From contig JAHRBS010000013.1 in NCBI GenBank assembly GCA_024305745.1, positions 2,976,001 through 3,040,000 of the forward strand: a stretch of 64,000 nt of DNA, written 5' to 3'. Under the pieces are notes generated by a model, which had not been told where the DNA came from, did no database searches, and worked only from the letters and a program-made list of their open reading frames with translations. The stretch comes from Polyporus tsugae (taxonomy: Eukaryota > Basidiomycota > Agaricomycetes > Polyporales > Polyporaceae). A program made the translations under genes and the position numbers. Shown here piece after piece: positions 1-11,979 of this stretch; positions within the stretch are counted from its first letter, which is position 1; each line of letters begins with the position of its first letter.

Positions 1-1127
1 TGTGCCACTAGCCTCGAGGAGCTGACCTTGGTTGATCCTCTCGTCGGCCCTAACGTGAAACGGATCCACCGCCTGCGACCAATCTCAGAAAGCTAGTTCT
101 GGGTCCCCTCCCCGAGCAGTGTGAGCTCTCTCAAACGCTGAGCGCGCTCACACCCATCCCTCTTGTCGCACTCGAAGATCTGCAACTGCCTGACACAGGC
201 CACGCGTTCCGGACGTACGTCGAAGAAAAGTGGAGCCTCCCGGCACTGGAACGGCTCACGCTCGTCGGTTGCGAGCACTTCCCCCAGGGGCTCTTGGCAG
301 CGCATGGCATAAATCCCAAGTACCTCCATCTCCTCTACTACGGCACGACGATCTCCGGCACGACGATCTACCGCACGACGAAGTCCTCCTCCTGGTCCTC
401 CCTCGAGCGCCTCGAGGACCTCTGCCCCGCGCTCGAGCACCTCGTCCTACCGAACATGCCCGTCTACAGCCCGCAAAGCATCATCAGGTCGCCCTCGCTG
501 CGCTACCTCGACATGTGGGGCCCGACGCCGAAGCGGCGCGTCGTCGAGCTCATGCTCGAGATGGGCCGGATGTGCGCGCTGCCTGCGCTCCGCGGAATCC
601 GGATCCTGCCGGAACACGACGAAGCGGTTCTGCCTCCTCGCTTGCCGCTTCTCTGCCATCCCGAAGACGTCGATGAGGATGGCTCGCGCGTGAGGATCCT
701 CTTCCCGGGCGTCTATATCCTGCAAACGTCGTGGGCTCTCTTGCCGACGAAACGCAAACTCGATCCGGAATACGACGGTGTGGTGTTTGAGGAGGATCCG
801 TGGGCGGATTCCGCTTCGGATACGCTGTACCAGTGCGAGGAGGATGTGGAGACGGGTGGCGACGAGGAAGCGGATGAGGAGGCGGATGAGCTTGACACGG
901 CTTCGGACGTGGATAGCATTTGCGCTGCGCCCGAGAGAGATCGGCAGGTAGGTGAAGGGAAGAGTAAGTCGGACGCAGAAGAAGAGGAGACCGATGAAGA
1001 CGGCAGCGACGAGCAAGGCGAACAGGAGGAAGATGCCGAGGGGAAAGAAGGAGGTACCGGCTGCAGTGATGAGGAAGAGGGAGACGAGAAGGAAGGGGAA
1101 GCCGAGAGACTCGGGAAGAATTTCTGA
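1..1127 (+). CDS. F-box/LRR-like protein, 5' truncated by window edge
   Basis: The left edge cuts this gene. Positions 1-54 read in frame 1 as a leucine-rich segment starting CATSLEELTLVD. From about 97 the coding frame is frame 3 and runs open to the stop at 1127, with repeated patterns such as LERLTLVGC and LRYLDMWG that resemble the leucine-rich part of fungal F-box proteins. The frame change implies a small intron near 55-96, but no canonical junction joins the two frames cleanly, so the 5' structure is unresolved. The last ~110 residues are extremely rich in Glu, Asp, Ser and Gly and probably disordered. No F-box itself is visible, because it would lie upstream of the window. Function is inferred: a substrate adaptor of an SCF-type ubiquitin ligase. 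The family call is moderate; the coding call is good. Confidence 0.6.
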
Positions 1128-1568
1128 AGCGCTTCTGCGAAAGTCAACGGGAAGACTTCCTCTTCGACGACGAATGACGCCATGCGATGATGCTGGTGCA
1201 GGTAAGTCTGTGCCAAGGATTTTCCCCTGCACGGTGACTGACCATCCTGGAGGCACACTGCTAACGTCAGGCTCGTCTATACGTCCACCTTGGGTCGACG
1301 TACTATGTAGATGCGATCCCCGACTTCAAGATTGGTCAGGTACATGGCACTACAGTGGTTTTGAATACGCACACTTAATGGGAGTTGTTCTGCTTCGTTT
1401 GGGACGATCACCCGCCCCCTCGGGTTTCCCGTTGTGAACGACCTTCCCATACGTCTTGGCCGTGTTCCATTCTCACGCTCTCCCAATGTCAAGCTCCTGC
1501 AACACATAAGAACTGAATTCATCGGTTATACCTGACGATATCCGTCCCCGTCTAGCTTGCTATTCACC

Positions 1569-2818
1569 ATGTCCGCAACCGTCGTCGTGGATTCTCCCTA
1601 TGCTCCCACACCCGGCATGGCTTGTCTCGGTGATTGGGCTCTCCGCGTACGTGTTGTAACTCGATTCAACCGGCCGGCCACTTCACTAACAACGATAAAT
1701 AGCCTATGAACTTCTGCACATTCTCCGGGGCAGATTACAGGAACGGATGGTTTTTGGTATCCGGCGGAGAAGAGCTTGCCTCGACGTTGGGTACCATGCC
1801 GTGGCACAGACCGGAGGGCATCGAGCGGGACTGTACTTACCCGTGCGTGGTCACAAACCCGCTCGTTCCAGGAGGCCCGCGGGTTAAGGCACGTCGACGT
1901 TACGATATTCATATATACCAACAGTTCGGCTGACCGAAGCATGCCCAGATCGAGCCTCTCCTCGGCACCGCAGACCAAGGGCTCTACCTGCGGCAATCTG
2001 ATATCAAGAAGCTGCGTCTGGAGTACACGGGGCGCGATGTGGTGACCCGCAATGGCATATGCAAAGTGTTAGTCGAACAGATTTTATCGACATCCGGATG
2101 CAGCTATTGATTCTTCAACAGGTATTCCGGCGTCCGCCTGCGCATCCCGAACGACCTCAACGGAGGGAAAGTCACTTATACGACCCAGACCGTATACGAG
2201 CTGCCCCACGCTGTGTCCAAAGGGGTGCGCGCGAACCACGCGAGCAACTACAGGAAGTACGGGATCATCGGCATTCCCCTCCTCGCGAAGCACGCCGTGT
2301 ACTTCAATCACCTCCAGGTCCACATCATCGACGTCTCCGTCATCGCGACTTCTCCAACCTTGCGACCTCTGTTCCAGCATATGGTCCCCCTGAGCTGTGT
2401 TTGCCAACGACACCGACCTGACCCGCGGACCAGACAGGTGTCTATCGAATACGAGATTACGAACAAGTTCCCCCCAGGCGCCGGGCTCGCCGTCGCTCTT
2501 GAGCTCGCCAGCCGCTACTCCCCTCCGCCCTTCAACGCCTTCGACGTCACAGAACCCGGTACGCCGATCCTTCGCCTCGCGGAGACGTGCCGTGCCTGCG
2601 GAAAGACCGAGGACAGCCGCGGCGTGAAGCTCTCCAACTGCACGCGCTGCATCCAAGAGAAGCGTCCCCGGCGTGCGCTGTACTGCAGTCGCGAGTGCCT
2701 GGACGCGGATTGGAAGTGTCGGCATAAGGCGGAACATGCGGGTGAACGGGAGTGGGCAGAGGACTGGGAGATTCCTCGCTTCCTGTACATGAAGGATTGG
2801 CGTGTCACTGAGGTATAG
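1569..2818 (+). CDS. MYND-type zinc-finger protein
   Basis: The start ATG lies in the context caccATGtcc. The gene has about four short introns: donor gtacgt just after the first 27 codons, gttaag near 1884, gttagt near 2069, and probably a phase-0 intron at about 2311-2438 ending in gacag. The C-terminal part carries a MYND finger: CRAC, then NCTRC about 14 residues later, then YCSRECLDADWKCRHKAEH, giving the expected CxxC..CxxC..C..C..HxxxC/H-like metal ligands. The N-terminal ~200 residues (opening PMNFCTFSGADYRNGW) match no domain I recognise. MYND fingers mediate protein-protein contacts, often with proline-rich partners in transcriptional or regulatory complexes; the specific role here is unknown. 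The gene ends with a short Trp-rich tail, RFLYMKDWRVTEV. I am confident of the finger and less sure of each splice site. Confidence 0.75.
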
Positions 2819-3837
2819 TAGAGTTACGACTTCCGAGTCGTTCCGCTCCGCCTCCTACTATCGCATCCTCACGTTCTGGCCACTGTTTTCGAGCGACGTG
2901 TATCAATTGACTCTTTGCCAGGCTTTGTCTTTCTTCTCGAATCTAGTTTAAGTCGAGGAGCCAGATGGGGTAACGTAGAGGGATCGGTGTAGGCGCAACC
3001 CAGGTAAGAGCACTAGCAAGTTGAAGTGGGGTTCACCCGCACATCGCGATTACGTAATAGAATATTCAACGCCTTCATGGGCGTCTAGAGTCTTGTGCCA
3101 TCTCCGCTTCCTCTAGCTATTATTATCAACGCTGGAACCAAATTATCGCTCCCAGGAGGTCAAAATAACTACGACCTTGCAAAATCCGGTACAGGTCAGG
3201 AGGAGGACGTCAAGAAGGACGGGGGTGGGAGGACGAGGGAAGTGAGGCGGCCGAGGTGCGTGGAGAGCGAGGAGGAAAGGAGCTTTATGTGGGCAAGTAA
3301 GATGAAGAAAACTGCTTAGGTATGTGTTCCAGAGCCTAGGAGAAGGCGAGCAGCGTGGCACTCGGTCGGTCGGCCCTCTTTCTCACTTTCTCCACGCTTC
3401 CTCCCTCGACGATTGCGGAAATAAACCTACCAGAGCCAATCGCTACGCCCATCGCTTTGTCCTGACCCTGGACCCCCATCCTATCCACCATCATGCCCAG
3501 CGCACAGGGAGGGGACGAGCTACTGTACGTCTCTCCACTTCTCCCTGGGCTCCCGCATTCCCCGACCTCGCTTCAGGCCTTGCTTCAGGCTCCTCTCCAG
3601 CCTTGTCGCACTACCAAGCGGCCTGTCCCGTCCGTCCCAATCCCTACCCCCGCTCTCAGCTGCGTTGACGGACCACGCCGGGTGCGGAAACGAACCGCTG
3701 GGCTCGCTACTACGCCCGTCGGGGTTCGTTAACTACGGCGCAACCCTCCGCTAGTGCTCAGGGCATGGCGTACGGTTTCCCTTACAGGACCGGGGGCTGG
3801 GGACGGTGTTCTGATGGAAGCTCACCTTCGTTCATGA
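2819..3837. other. Intergenic stretch, no gene seen
   Basis: About 1 kb between the MYND gene and an arginase relic. Short open frames occur on both strands, but none shows conserved motifs, consistent introns or a family signature. A purine-rich block lies at about 3190-3300 and a pyrimidine-rich block at 3480-3610. It probably holds the 3' region of the MYND gene and the eroded upstream part of the arginase copy. Confidence 0.4.
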
Positions 3838-4070
3838 CGGCTCAAACTCGGTGTGGACAAGGCTCCCGACTACTTTGTCGAAGCCGGATTGGGGAAACAT
3901 CTCGCAAAGCTTAATTGGGACGTTCAGTTCGTGGTCATATTCAGTTCAATAAGATTGATGTTCAGAATGACCCTCCCGTTGGAAACCTCTCAAGGACCCG
4001 CGCCTGTATCTAGCGTCTGCGCCTACAGATCCCGTCGACGACAAGGATGATTGGTACCGCTCCTTGCGAT
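3838..4070 (+). pseudogene. Arginase fragment, frameshifted
   Basis: Position 3841 onward reads LKLGVDKAPDYFVEAGL and continues LNWDVQF. This is the fungal arginase segment that follows the conserved FSGGQ motif. After a one-base loss near 3935 the next frame reads GHIQFNKIDVQNDPPVGNL, the segment that follows in arginases. Another shift near 3992 leads to a DPRLVS-like remnant. The upstream N-terminal exon and the downstream manganese-binding motifs (GGDHS, DAHAD, the DxD near the C terminus) are not found within the next 500 bases, so the enzyme cannot be made. It looks like the relic of a duplicated copy, and no intact arginase is in the window. The family call rests on two consecutive matching blocks in the right order. 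Confidence 0.65.
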
Positions 4071-4537
4071 CAGTTGTAGCGTGGAAAGCGCGTACCTTCG
4101 ACGTCAAAGCGAGGCACAGTTCAAGTGGTTCAAATAAGTCTTGGGGAGGGAACCCCGTTGGTTCTTGATTGATCGAGACGACTACATTAGTGTGCAAGGT
4201 CTGGTGTGGAGAGTAATTCCATGTTGCCCCTCGGTGCGTGACATCTGGCCAGGCAGCTTTCGTGGACGCTGACAGGGTTTGCAGGGATACGGTATATCTC
4301 ATCTCGTCGACCTGAAAATAAGGAACTGGAAGGACGGTCGAACTGGGCAGCAATGAGGCAGAACTTCCGGGATGAGATCGAGCTCGAGCGTCACGTATCT
4401 TGTGCAGAAAAGGCGACGGTGCAGATGTGTAATTAGATATCGATGGTATAAGAACTAAGCCCAATGGCTACTACGATACTGCGAGCTGGCACAACTACAA
4501 GACGATACATATGCATCAACTTCCACAAGGCAATCTA

Positions 4538-7500
4538 CTAGAACGCCAAGACGCCCTGGCCCCGCTCGGGATCCGTCATCCGGTGTACACGAACAGTGTT
4601 TCCGACGTGGATGTTCGTCATGTCCTGAGGGGTGATGAGGAGGTACTGCTTGCGATTCGATGCGTTCGCGGTGTCGATCTATACATGAAGGCTTGATCAA
4701 TCTCTGACCGTCATGTGGATAACGTTTTGCGTAAGCTCACCATCATCTTCATACTAATGCGGCGGTTGACGGCATCCATGAACACGTCGAACTCATCTAT
4801 GGATATAATTCATGAATAAGCAAACATGTACGCAAATGTACGGGGAGAAAAAATGAAGGGCGTACCGAGACAGCGGATAGGACAGCCGATGGACTCCCAC
4901 AGTGAGAGCAGGAGACAGATAGTTGAGAACGACTTCTCGCCACCGCTGAGCGACCGCGGGTCCTTCTCCCGATTGTTGTTCTGCGTCAGGTTCTGGTCGT
5001 CGGTTTGCACCTACATCACGGTCGCCATCAGAGACTCCTTCGCGGCCTAGAAGCACCTTCGTAACTCACCTTGAGATCGAGCTTTCCGCTGACATGGTCG
5101 AACAACACCTTACCGAAGTACCCACGGTTCGACAGGTGGTACCCGAAGTACACCTTGCACCGGAGGGCGATATGGCGACGGAACTCGTGCCATCTCGCGA
5201 GGCGGGACTTGACCGACTTCTTCAGTGCTCTGTTGAGAGACATCAGAGACTTGAGCTCCCTCTTCGCGGTGTCCAGCGCCGCCTTCTTCCTCTGTAGCTC
5301 CTCGGCGATCTCCTCGATCGACGCGCCCTGCCGCTTCTCGCGCTCCTTCAGCGCGGCTTGGACCGCCTCGAGGTTGCGCTGCACGAGTTCGGCCTTGCGC
5401 GGATTGGGGAACCGCTCGCAATACTCGGCGGCCTTCGCAGTCCAGGCCTAACAGCACGCGGTGAGCAGGAACGGAGATACAGATGAAGAGTTGCAGTTAC
5501 CTCGAACTCGTTCTGTACGTCCTCAGCTGTCTTCTGTGCTGTGACCAGCTTCTGACGTTCAGCCTCGGCCTTGCCCTGGTAATGTTCGACTGCCTTGAGT
5601 TGCGCCATGCGCTCCGCGACGGCGGTTGAGAGCTTGTCCTATCCAAACATTCAGGAACTCAACTTATGCCGTTCAATGTGGCAAGGGTAACGCACAGTGA
5701 TGTTAGTCTGCTTGGCGCCAAACTCGGCCATCTGAATACGGAGCTGGTCCAAGTCGGCAACAATGGGACGTTGGTCCCCGTTGACCTTCTCCTTTTCCCT
5801 CGCGATGTGTTCGAACTGAGCCAAGATCGACTCCTTCTCGGTTTGTTGCTCCTAACGGGGGTTGAGCAAACACAGCGGAGAGTTAAAGCTAGAGTGACTC
5901 ACTAGCAAAGCATCCTGAAGGGCCTGAATGTTCACAGGTAAGTCCTCGTTCAGCTCCTTCTGCAGGTCGCTGATCCTGTTCTTGAGCTCTCGGATGCGCC
6001 GCGAGTATTGCTGTTCCTGTGCCTTGAGAGAAATAAACGTTCAGATCCTACCGAACAGGAAATGTAAAACGAAACTTACGTCGAAGTTCTTTGCTTCTGA
6101 CCGGGCCCGCTGAGCGGTTGAGGTAAGCTCTGGGATCCGACGGTCTATGTCAGACAGTCTGTTGCTATATTCACTCCGGGACGTGAGCCAACGCCTGGAA
6201 GCAAGGGTTAGCTCAACCCGCGGTAGTTACTTCGATGAGGTACACATACTGTTTCTCAGCGCCAGCGTTGCTGTTGCGGAAGAGCTGCTGGCGGGGGTCG
6301 CTGTTCTTGAGATCATTGATAACAGTGGACTGACCACCTCCCTCACTACGTTGAAGAGGTGATGAGGAAGAAAAAATGTATGAACGAGCGTATGGACAGG
6401 ACTCACGGGAAACGAACGACCCTGTACAGATCCGCAGCCAAAGCGACACCGCCTCCATTCAGGCTCATGAGCACCTGATCTGCTTCACGACGAGTGGGAG
6501 CGAGCAACTGGCTCTCAATGTGAGCTGTGTTGATCATCTGGCGAAGGACGTAGGGGTCGGACACCTACAACATGATGTATGATGAGACACGCCATGGAAC
6601 AATAAACTTGGGCGGACAAACCTCTATGGCACGAAGAACGGTCAAGTACCTTTCCGGCGGCTCTCCCGAGCTGAAGTCGAACAAGTCGACCTCGGAGATG
6701 ATGATCTGGCAATGGCGGCTGGACGGCAATCGTCACTTTGGGGTGGTTTCAAGGTTATACTGTGCACACTCACTTGTTGGTCTTGTTCAAGATCGCAGCC
6801 AACGTATTGCGATCGCGTGGGTCGGTGAGAGCAAAGCTGCTCATCAACCCGCCAATGACGATCCGAAGCAGCTGCCCCCACCGGTCGGGGTCCTTCGCCT
6901 TTACGTACAGCCCAAACGGACCAACAGGGGGCTGCCCATGCCACCGGGCTGCGCGGATCTGCTGGAGGACCGCGTCCATGTGGCTCCCGAACTGCGCGAC
7001 CTTGCTGTTCTCCATCTCGCCACACCGCCGGATCTGCTCGTCGCACTCGACGATGCGCTGCCGCATCTGGTTCTGGTCATCCCGGAGCCGCCGAATCTCC
7101 TTCTCCGACGCCTCGGCCTCTCCAAGGAGGCGCAACTTCTCACTCGCGGCGTGCTTTTGTTTCGCCTCCTTGTCCGTGATCTCAGCGTTGGCATCTTGGA
7201 GCTGTGCCGTAGTCTTATCGCGCTTGTCGCGCGAGCGGGTCTCGGCGCGCGCATGCTCGTCGGCGATCTGCTTCTCGAGTCCTGCGATCGTGGCGTTCAC
7301 TCCTGTGAGTGAGTCGTTGATTTGCTTCTCGTCGCTCTAGTGAAACGCCCAGATAAATACGCTCTGAATCACTCTAGGTCATAGCAAGAAACGCACGCGG
7401 AGTGAAGTCAGCTTTGCCTTGTTTGCCTTGCTCTTCGCGCTCAGCTCTTCTTTACGAGTAGTCAGAGCATTGACGTTGCCAAGGACGTCAAGTTCCTCCT

Positions 7501-9119
7501 CAAACGCTGCTACCTGGGTTTCGAGTTCGGCTCGCTTGTCCTGTACGCCGCCGTGAGAGAGATATGGAGAGTAAATAATAGGGTTACGAACCTCCGCCTC
7601 CTTGACATTGCCTTCGGCCTTCTCGACTCTGTGCTCAATATTGGCGACCTCGGTCAACTTGCCGGTCAATTCCTATAACGTCACGCGATCAGGGAAGGTC
7701 TTATCCCGCGAATAAGCTCCACTTACCGCTTCCTTGGTAGCCACATGCGCCCAGGCGAGCTCTTTCTTCAGCTCATCAGCCTTGTGGCGCTGCTCTCGCG
7801 CCTTCTCGGCCTCTTCAAAACGAGCGTGGGCCTCCTCGTAAGCCTCTTCGAGGTCGGGGATGACCTCAGCTTTGCGTGTCAGGACTTTGGCAGTCTGACT
7901 GATATTCTCCATGCACGTTTGGTACTCCTCGCTGAGCTGGCTGAGCTGCGTTCCTTTCAAGAAGAACTAGGGATATAGGTGAGCGACGTGGATCACTTAG
8001 GCACTTAATATGGGCTATCTACCTTGTACTTGTCAGCCGGAGACGATGCGGACAGGAACTGTCTGGCAGAATCTAACAAGACAAGTAAGTAAACTCACGA
8101 TGAACTTGTCTTCGCAAAGGAGAGGCTTACCTTGCGTGAGGATGTTCATCGGGTTGTCGACTTGGATGTTCATGTGGTCGCAGATGGCCTGCAGCTCCTC
8201 ACGCTTAGTCGAAATGAGCTTCCCTTCTCTGGACCTGATCTTGTACGATGACGCTCCATCCTTGGTGAAGCGACGCTGGATTACGATGCTCTTGCCGTAC
8301 TCCTTGGGCTTGTACGCCTCCTCGCCCTGGTTCTTGAGTTGCACAGAGACTTCGGAGACACTATTGTGCATAGTGAGTGCGCGAGTGGCACGCGAAAAGT
8401 AGAGGAACAATGCTGACCTTTGGCCCTCGCGAATGAAAGACTTCAGGCCACTACCGCGACCGGTCGACGTGGCCTTGCCTCCCAAAGCGACAGTGAGAGC
8501 TGACAAAACAGCACTCTTGCCACCTGACCAAGGAACGTTAACAACTAGGACGGCGCCTATACGTCCGTGTACTTACTTCCGTTATGTCCTGGGAGGGATC
8601 AAAGATCAGACACGGCGCATACACCCACGTACTGAAGCAACGCACCGATAATGAAGTTGATTTGCGGCCCCAAAGAGAACGTCAAGTACTTGTGGCACAT
8701 GAACTGGGTCATCTCCAGGCTCTCGATGATGCCCATCTCTGCAATGCCCTACAAGCCACACGTATTCAGCGTCACATAAACCAACCTTGAGAAAGGGCCA
8801 AAGTAAGAAAGGAGCCACTCACCCCCTGCGTCTTCGACTTGTTCATGAGCCTCTCGCGGATGCGCTCCTCGTGCTCCTCCTCAAACTTCTTCTCCTCGTC
8901 CTCGTCAGGCGCGACGTCGCCGAGGTCGTCCCCATCGTCCTCTTCCTCCATGTCGCTACCCACCGTCCGGACACGCTCCTTGCCCTTGCCCTTGTTGCTG
9001 CGGCGGGGCGCCCTCGGTTGCTCCTGTTCTTCCTCGTCACTCTCGGCGGTCCGGGAGCGTTTCGAGTGGTGCTCCGACCCGCCCTCGTCGTCAGACCCGA
9101 CGGCTCTGCGCTTGGCCAT
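4538..9119 (-). CDS. SMC6: SMC6, ATPase subunit of the Smc5/6 complex
   Basis: The gene reads right to left from ATG at 9119 to TAG at 4538-4540 and has more than ten exons. It starts with a Lys/Arg- and Glu-rich N-terminal extension that includes [12 protein letters not shown]. The ATP-binding head follows with the P-loop GHNGSGKS, then VALGGKA and the Smc6-typical [18 protein letters not shown]. Long coiled coils flank a hinge around 6400-7000 (includes [15 protein letters not shown]). The C-terminal head has the ABC signature [20 protein letters not shown], then [13 protein letters not shown] and, after a last intron with donor gtgagc, [10 protein letters not shown] and a terminal [11 protein letters not shown]. 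The complex acts in the nucleus in recombination repair and replication-fork maintenance and carries the Nse2 SUMO ligase. All ATPase motifs are present, so the protein should be functional. Individual coiled-coil exon borders were not all fixed. Confidence 0.93.
8577..8588 (-). other. SMC6: 12-base microexon inside the SMC6 P-loop
   Basis: The minus strand reads ...ATTATCG | intron 8645-8589 | GACATAACGGAA | intron 8576-8524 | GTGGCAAGAGTGC. Both introns have GT..AG ends (donors gtgcg and gtaagt, acceptors cccag and gtcag). Joining gives IIGHNGSGKSAVLS, an intact Walker A motif. Skipping the microexon would keep the frame but remove four residues (most of HNGS) and destroy nucleotide binding. 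Confidence 0.85.
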
Positions 9120-9892
9120 GTTGAGGAAGATGTATGTGGGTGGCTCGACGGGTCACGGTGATTGTACGGAGTCAAGCGACAACGGATCCGCGTTTGCGAC
9201 GCGACGCGTTGACGCTCGTAAACACGGCCAAACAACCGCGAGCACGTGATGAAAAGACTCCTCCGGCAAACTGCGAGGGACGTCCTGAAGTTGATCATCC
9301 TGCCACTGATTCCTGGTCGTCCACATAAGCCTGTTTGTGCTCACCATACGTGCTGCACACAGAACCCACAGATCCAAAGCAAAGCAATTCAAGTATCAAG
9401 CAACTAAGCTGGGCGTAAGTATATACACAATGCATCCCAGGGAGGAGTAGATACAACGTGTCTGTGAAGCGGAGCGGATGGTGCCTTCAAACGAGTATGG
9501 ATATACGAATGCCGAATCGCGCGAAGGATTAGGATTTCGTGAAGCAAGCGGTGCAGGACGGCAGCGCTATCGTATCGTGAAAGCAGACCGCACGAGCGTA
9601 GTAAAATGACCTGTACAGCGATACAATGAACGTCGCAGGACCAACATTCAACTCGTGAAAGGTGCAATGATGACGGTCGCAAGAAATGATGAGATGATGA
9701 GAGATGGGGATGAGATGGATGGATGGACGATGGTGGCGGGACAGCGGGAAGGGGTACTGTCGATGAGAGGTCATAACGAGCGGACGGGAAGAGGGCGAGC
9801 TGGCTACACAAATCCCAGGTGGGGGTGGTGGTTGACGACGGGGATGGGGGGCGGTGACGTGGATGCGCGGAGGGCGGCTCCGATGCAATAAC
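9120..9892. other. Intergenic region between two minus-strand genes
   Basis: This is the SMC6 promoter side plus the 3' region of the membrane-protein gene. A block rich in GATGA/GGATG-type repeats lies at about 9660-9740. No coding frame with family features was seen. Confidence 0.4.
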
Positions 9893-11020
9893 TTAGTGTG
9901 TGACGTTGCGGTTCACAGGGCTGCTACGACGACCACGGTGGTGCGTCTGCACGACGTGGACGCGGTGTGAGTTAGGGCTGCGAGCATGCACAGGGTATAA
10001 GACAGGCGGGGTCGGTATAGGCTCATCGGCACGCCTCGCAACTGTGTTGGTCGGCGAGACGTGGAAGGGTATGTCAGAGGATGAGGCAGCGGCGGAAGCG
10101 GAAGCAGACGCGAGGGCTTTCTCGTCTGCACTTCCACCGATGGCCTTGGGGGCAGTATGCGAGTGGTTGTTGTGCGAAACCCACCAGCCGAGACCGATAG
10201 CACCAGCGATGATCTAAAAACCCATTCAAGAAAAGCTCTCGAGATGCGAAGGATATATTTACTCACGATGAGGAGGACCATGCCAATGAACCAAACCCAA
10301 CGAGACATACGCGAAGTTCCGTTTTGCGTCTTGCGAAGCCACATACTCTGCTTCTGTCCGGAAGGTGTGGCCAAATCCTCCTTTGCGACCATGCTGAACC
10401 TCCGCCAGAAGTCGTCACCTCTGGCTCCTCTCGGACGCAGAACGGTGTCCTCGGACTCTCCACGCATGATCGGCGTGTTGTCGAACTTGACGTCACGAGA
10501 GGTTGCAGTCGAAGGGCGGGCGAAGATCGGCGCAATAGGGACCATAGGCGGCTGCAGAGGGTGCGGAGTGTTTGGCATGCTTCCTCCCTGGCTCGCCCTG
10601 CCGTCACCAAACTGGGACATCTCAGGGGATGAAGGCATGCGACCCTCAGGAGTAGCAACAGGACTAGGACGTGCGAGATTGAGGGCGGCGACAGGGGCGG
10701 CATAGCCGGGGCGTGGGGCAGCGAGGGGAATGGCAGACTGAGGAACTCTCTTGCTGTCGTCGAAGGGGTTCTCCTTCTCATCTAGATATTGGTCGTACCT
10801 GTAAGATAGAGTCAGCACCCACAGCATAATCGGATTGATATGTATGCGACGAGGGTAAGTAGCCCATTGAGTTCAAAGGAGTGAAGTCACGTCGAGGGAT
10901 AGGTTGGATTGACACTTGCCCTGTCACCTCGTCAAATGCGGCTGAGAGATAGACTGAAAACTCCTTTCATAATGCAGCCCCAGACGCAGCACATCGCGGC
11001 GACGAAGTGGACGCGGCCAT
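9893..11020 (-). CDS. Single-pass membrane protein, unknown function
   Basis: The model starts at ATG 11020 (MAASTSSPR) and ends at TAA 9893-9895. After an intron with donor gtgctg and acceptor ctcag comes FDEVTGQVSIQPIPRRDF and MGYLPSS, then a second intron ending cttacag and the exon opening YDQYLDEKENPFDDSKRV. A Pro/Ser/Ala-rich, probably disordered cytosolic part follows, then basic residues and one hydrophobic segment of about 20 residues (WVWFIGMVLLI, split by an intron with donor gtgagt, then IIAGAIGLGWWV). The tail of about 90 residues is Ser/Ala- and then His/Arg-rich. There is no signal peptide, so an N-in, C-out single-anchor topology is likely. I do not recognise the family beyond 'fungal single-TM protein'. 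The first two junctions use weak donors and are the least certain part. Confidence 0.7.
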
Positions 11021-11979
11021 GGGAGGCGAATTCTAAAATAAGCTATGTGCACGCAAGCAGACACGAAGTATCATCCTGATTGAAGAGTCAGGATGACAGC
11101 CCACTGGACAGAGCAGACAGGCAAAGAAATGGATCTCGTCGGATCTCATAGTGACGATTGCTCGCAATCCCGTACCTATTGGCATCTAAGAATCCGAAGC
11201 CCGACAACGGGAGAGATAGTCTTTACCAGGTCTTCGCGTGCGACCACGGTCTAGATCCCGAAGACCTGAGCGATTCCACAAAGGACATCGCCACAGTGAG
11301 CAGACGATCTCGACCGTTGCCACACTCGGTTCGCTCATCGGCAAACAACCGTCGCCTTACATCCCAGTGGGCTCTACTCAGACTCCACCCACACCCTCCA
11401 AGATCGCCAGCGCAACCAAGTGACACTCACATGTTGTATGCTGATGTCCTCTTGTTCGGGTCGGCTGGGGGAGGCTGTCTAACCCTGCGGGTTTGTTCTG
11501 GTCGGTGTTGTTCGTAGACGGAGTCCGGTTCGTCGGTCGCGAAAGGCGGCCTGCCAGCAAGGGGCGGAGTGCTGTAGATGATAGGTTGGGCCATTTAGAA
11601 CACTCGAGAGGATATAAAAGAGCGAACGGTAAAGAGAATGGATGCCTCGGATGTATCCAAGACTGGGAGCCCCGCCGTCGAGAGCACAGAGAAAAGAGAA
11701 AGAAGAGAGATGATGGGAGAAGAGAAAGCGAGTGCGGCCGTTCTCTACCTTGTGTGTCCGACGTCCGCCTACCGCATGCGCGGCTACTCGAGCGCCCTCA
11801 GTTGCTATTATTGGCTGCGAATCCCATGCGACACACGCGCACGGCACCGCCAACCTTGGTCCTCCGCCGCGCCTTCGCATTTGTCTCGACGTCACCCCCG
11901 CTCAGGCTCGTGGCGTTCCATCTATCCGTCCTAGTCCTCGCCGACGCCGCTGAACGCCCCGCTTTTCACTGTGGCAACC
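11021..11979. promoter_or_regulatory. Divergent intergenic region (membrane protein / SART3-Prp24)
   Basis: About 960 bases separate the start of the minus-strand membrane-protein gene from the start of the plus-strand splicing-factor gene, so both promoters must lie here. The part just before 11980 is pyrimidine-rich, as is common upstream of fungal housekeeping genes. No convincing TATA box or additional gene was seen. Confidence 0.45.

Noticed and set aside
3324..3732. Open frames of 80-115 codons upstream of the arginase relic
   Set aside because: No similarity to the arginase N terminus could be read and no introns fit, so they were not added to the pseudogene.
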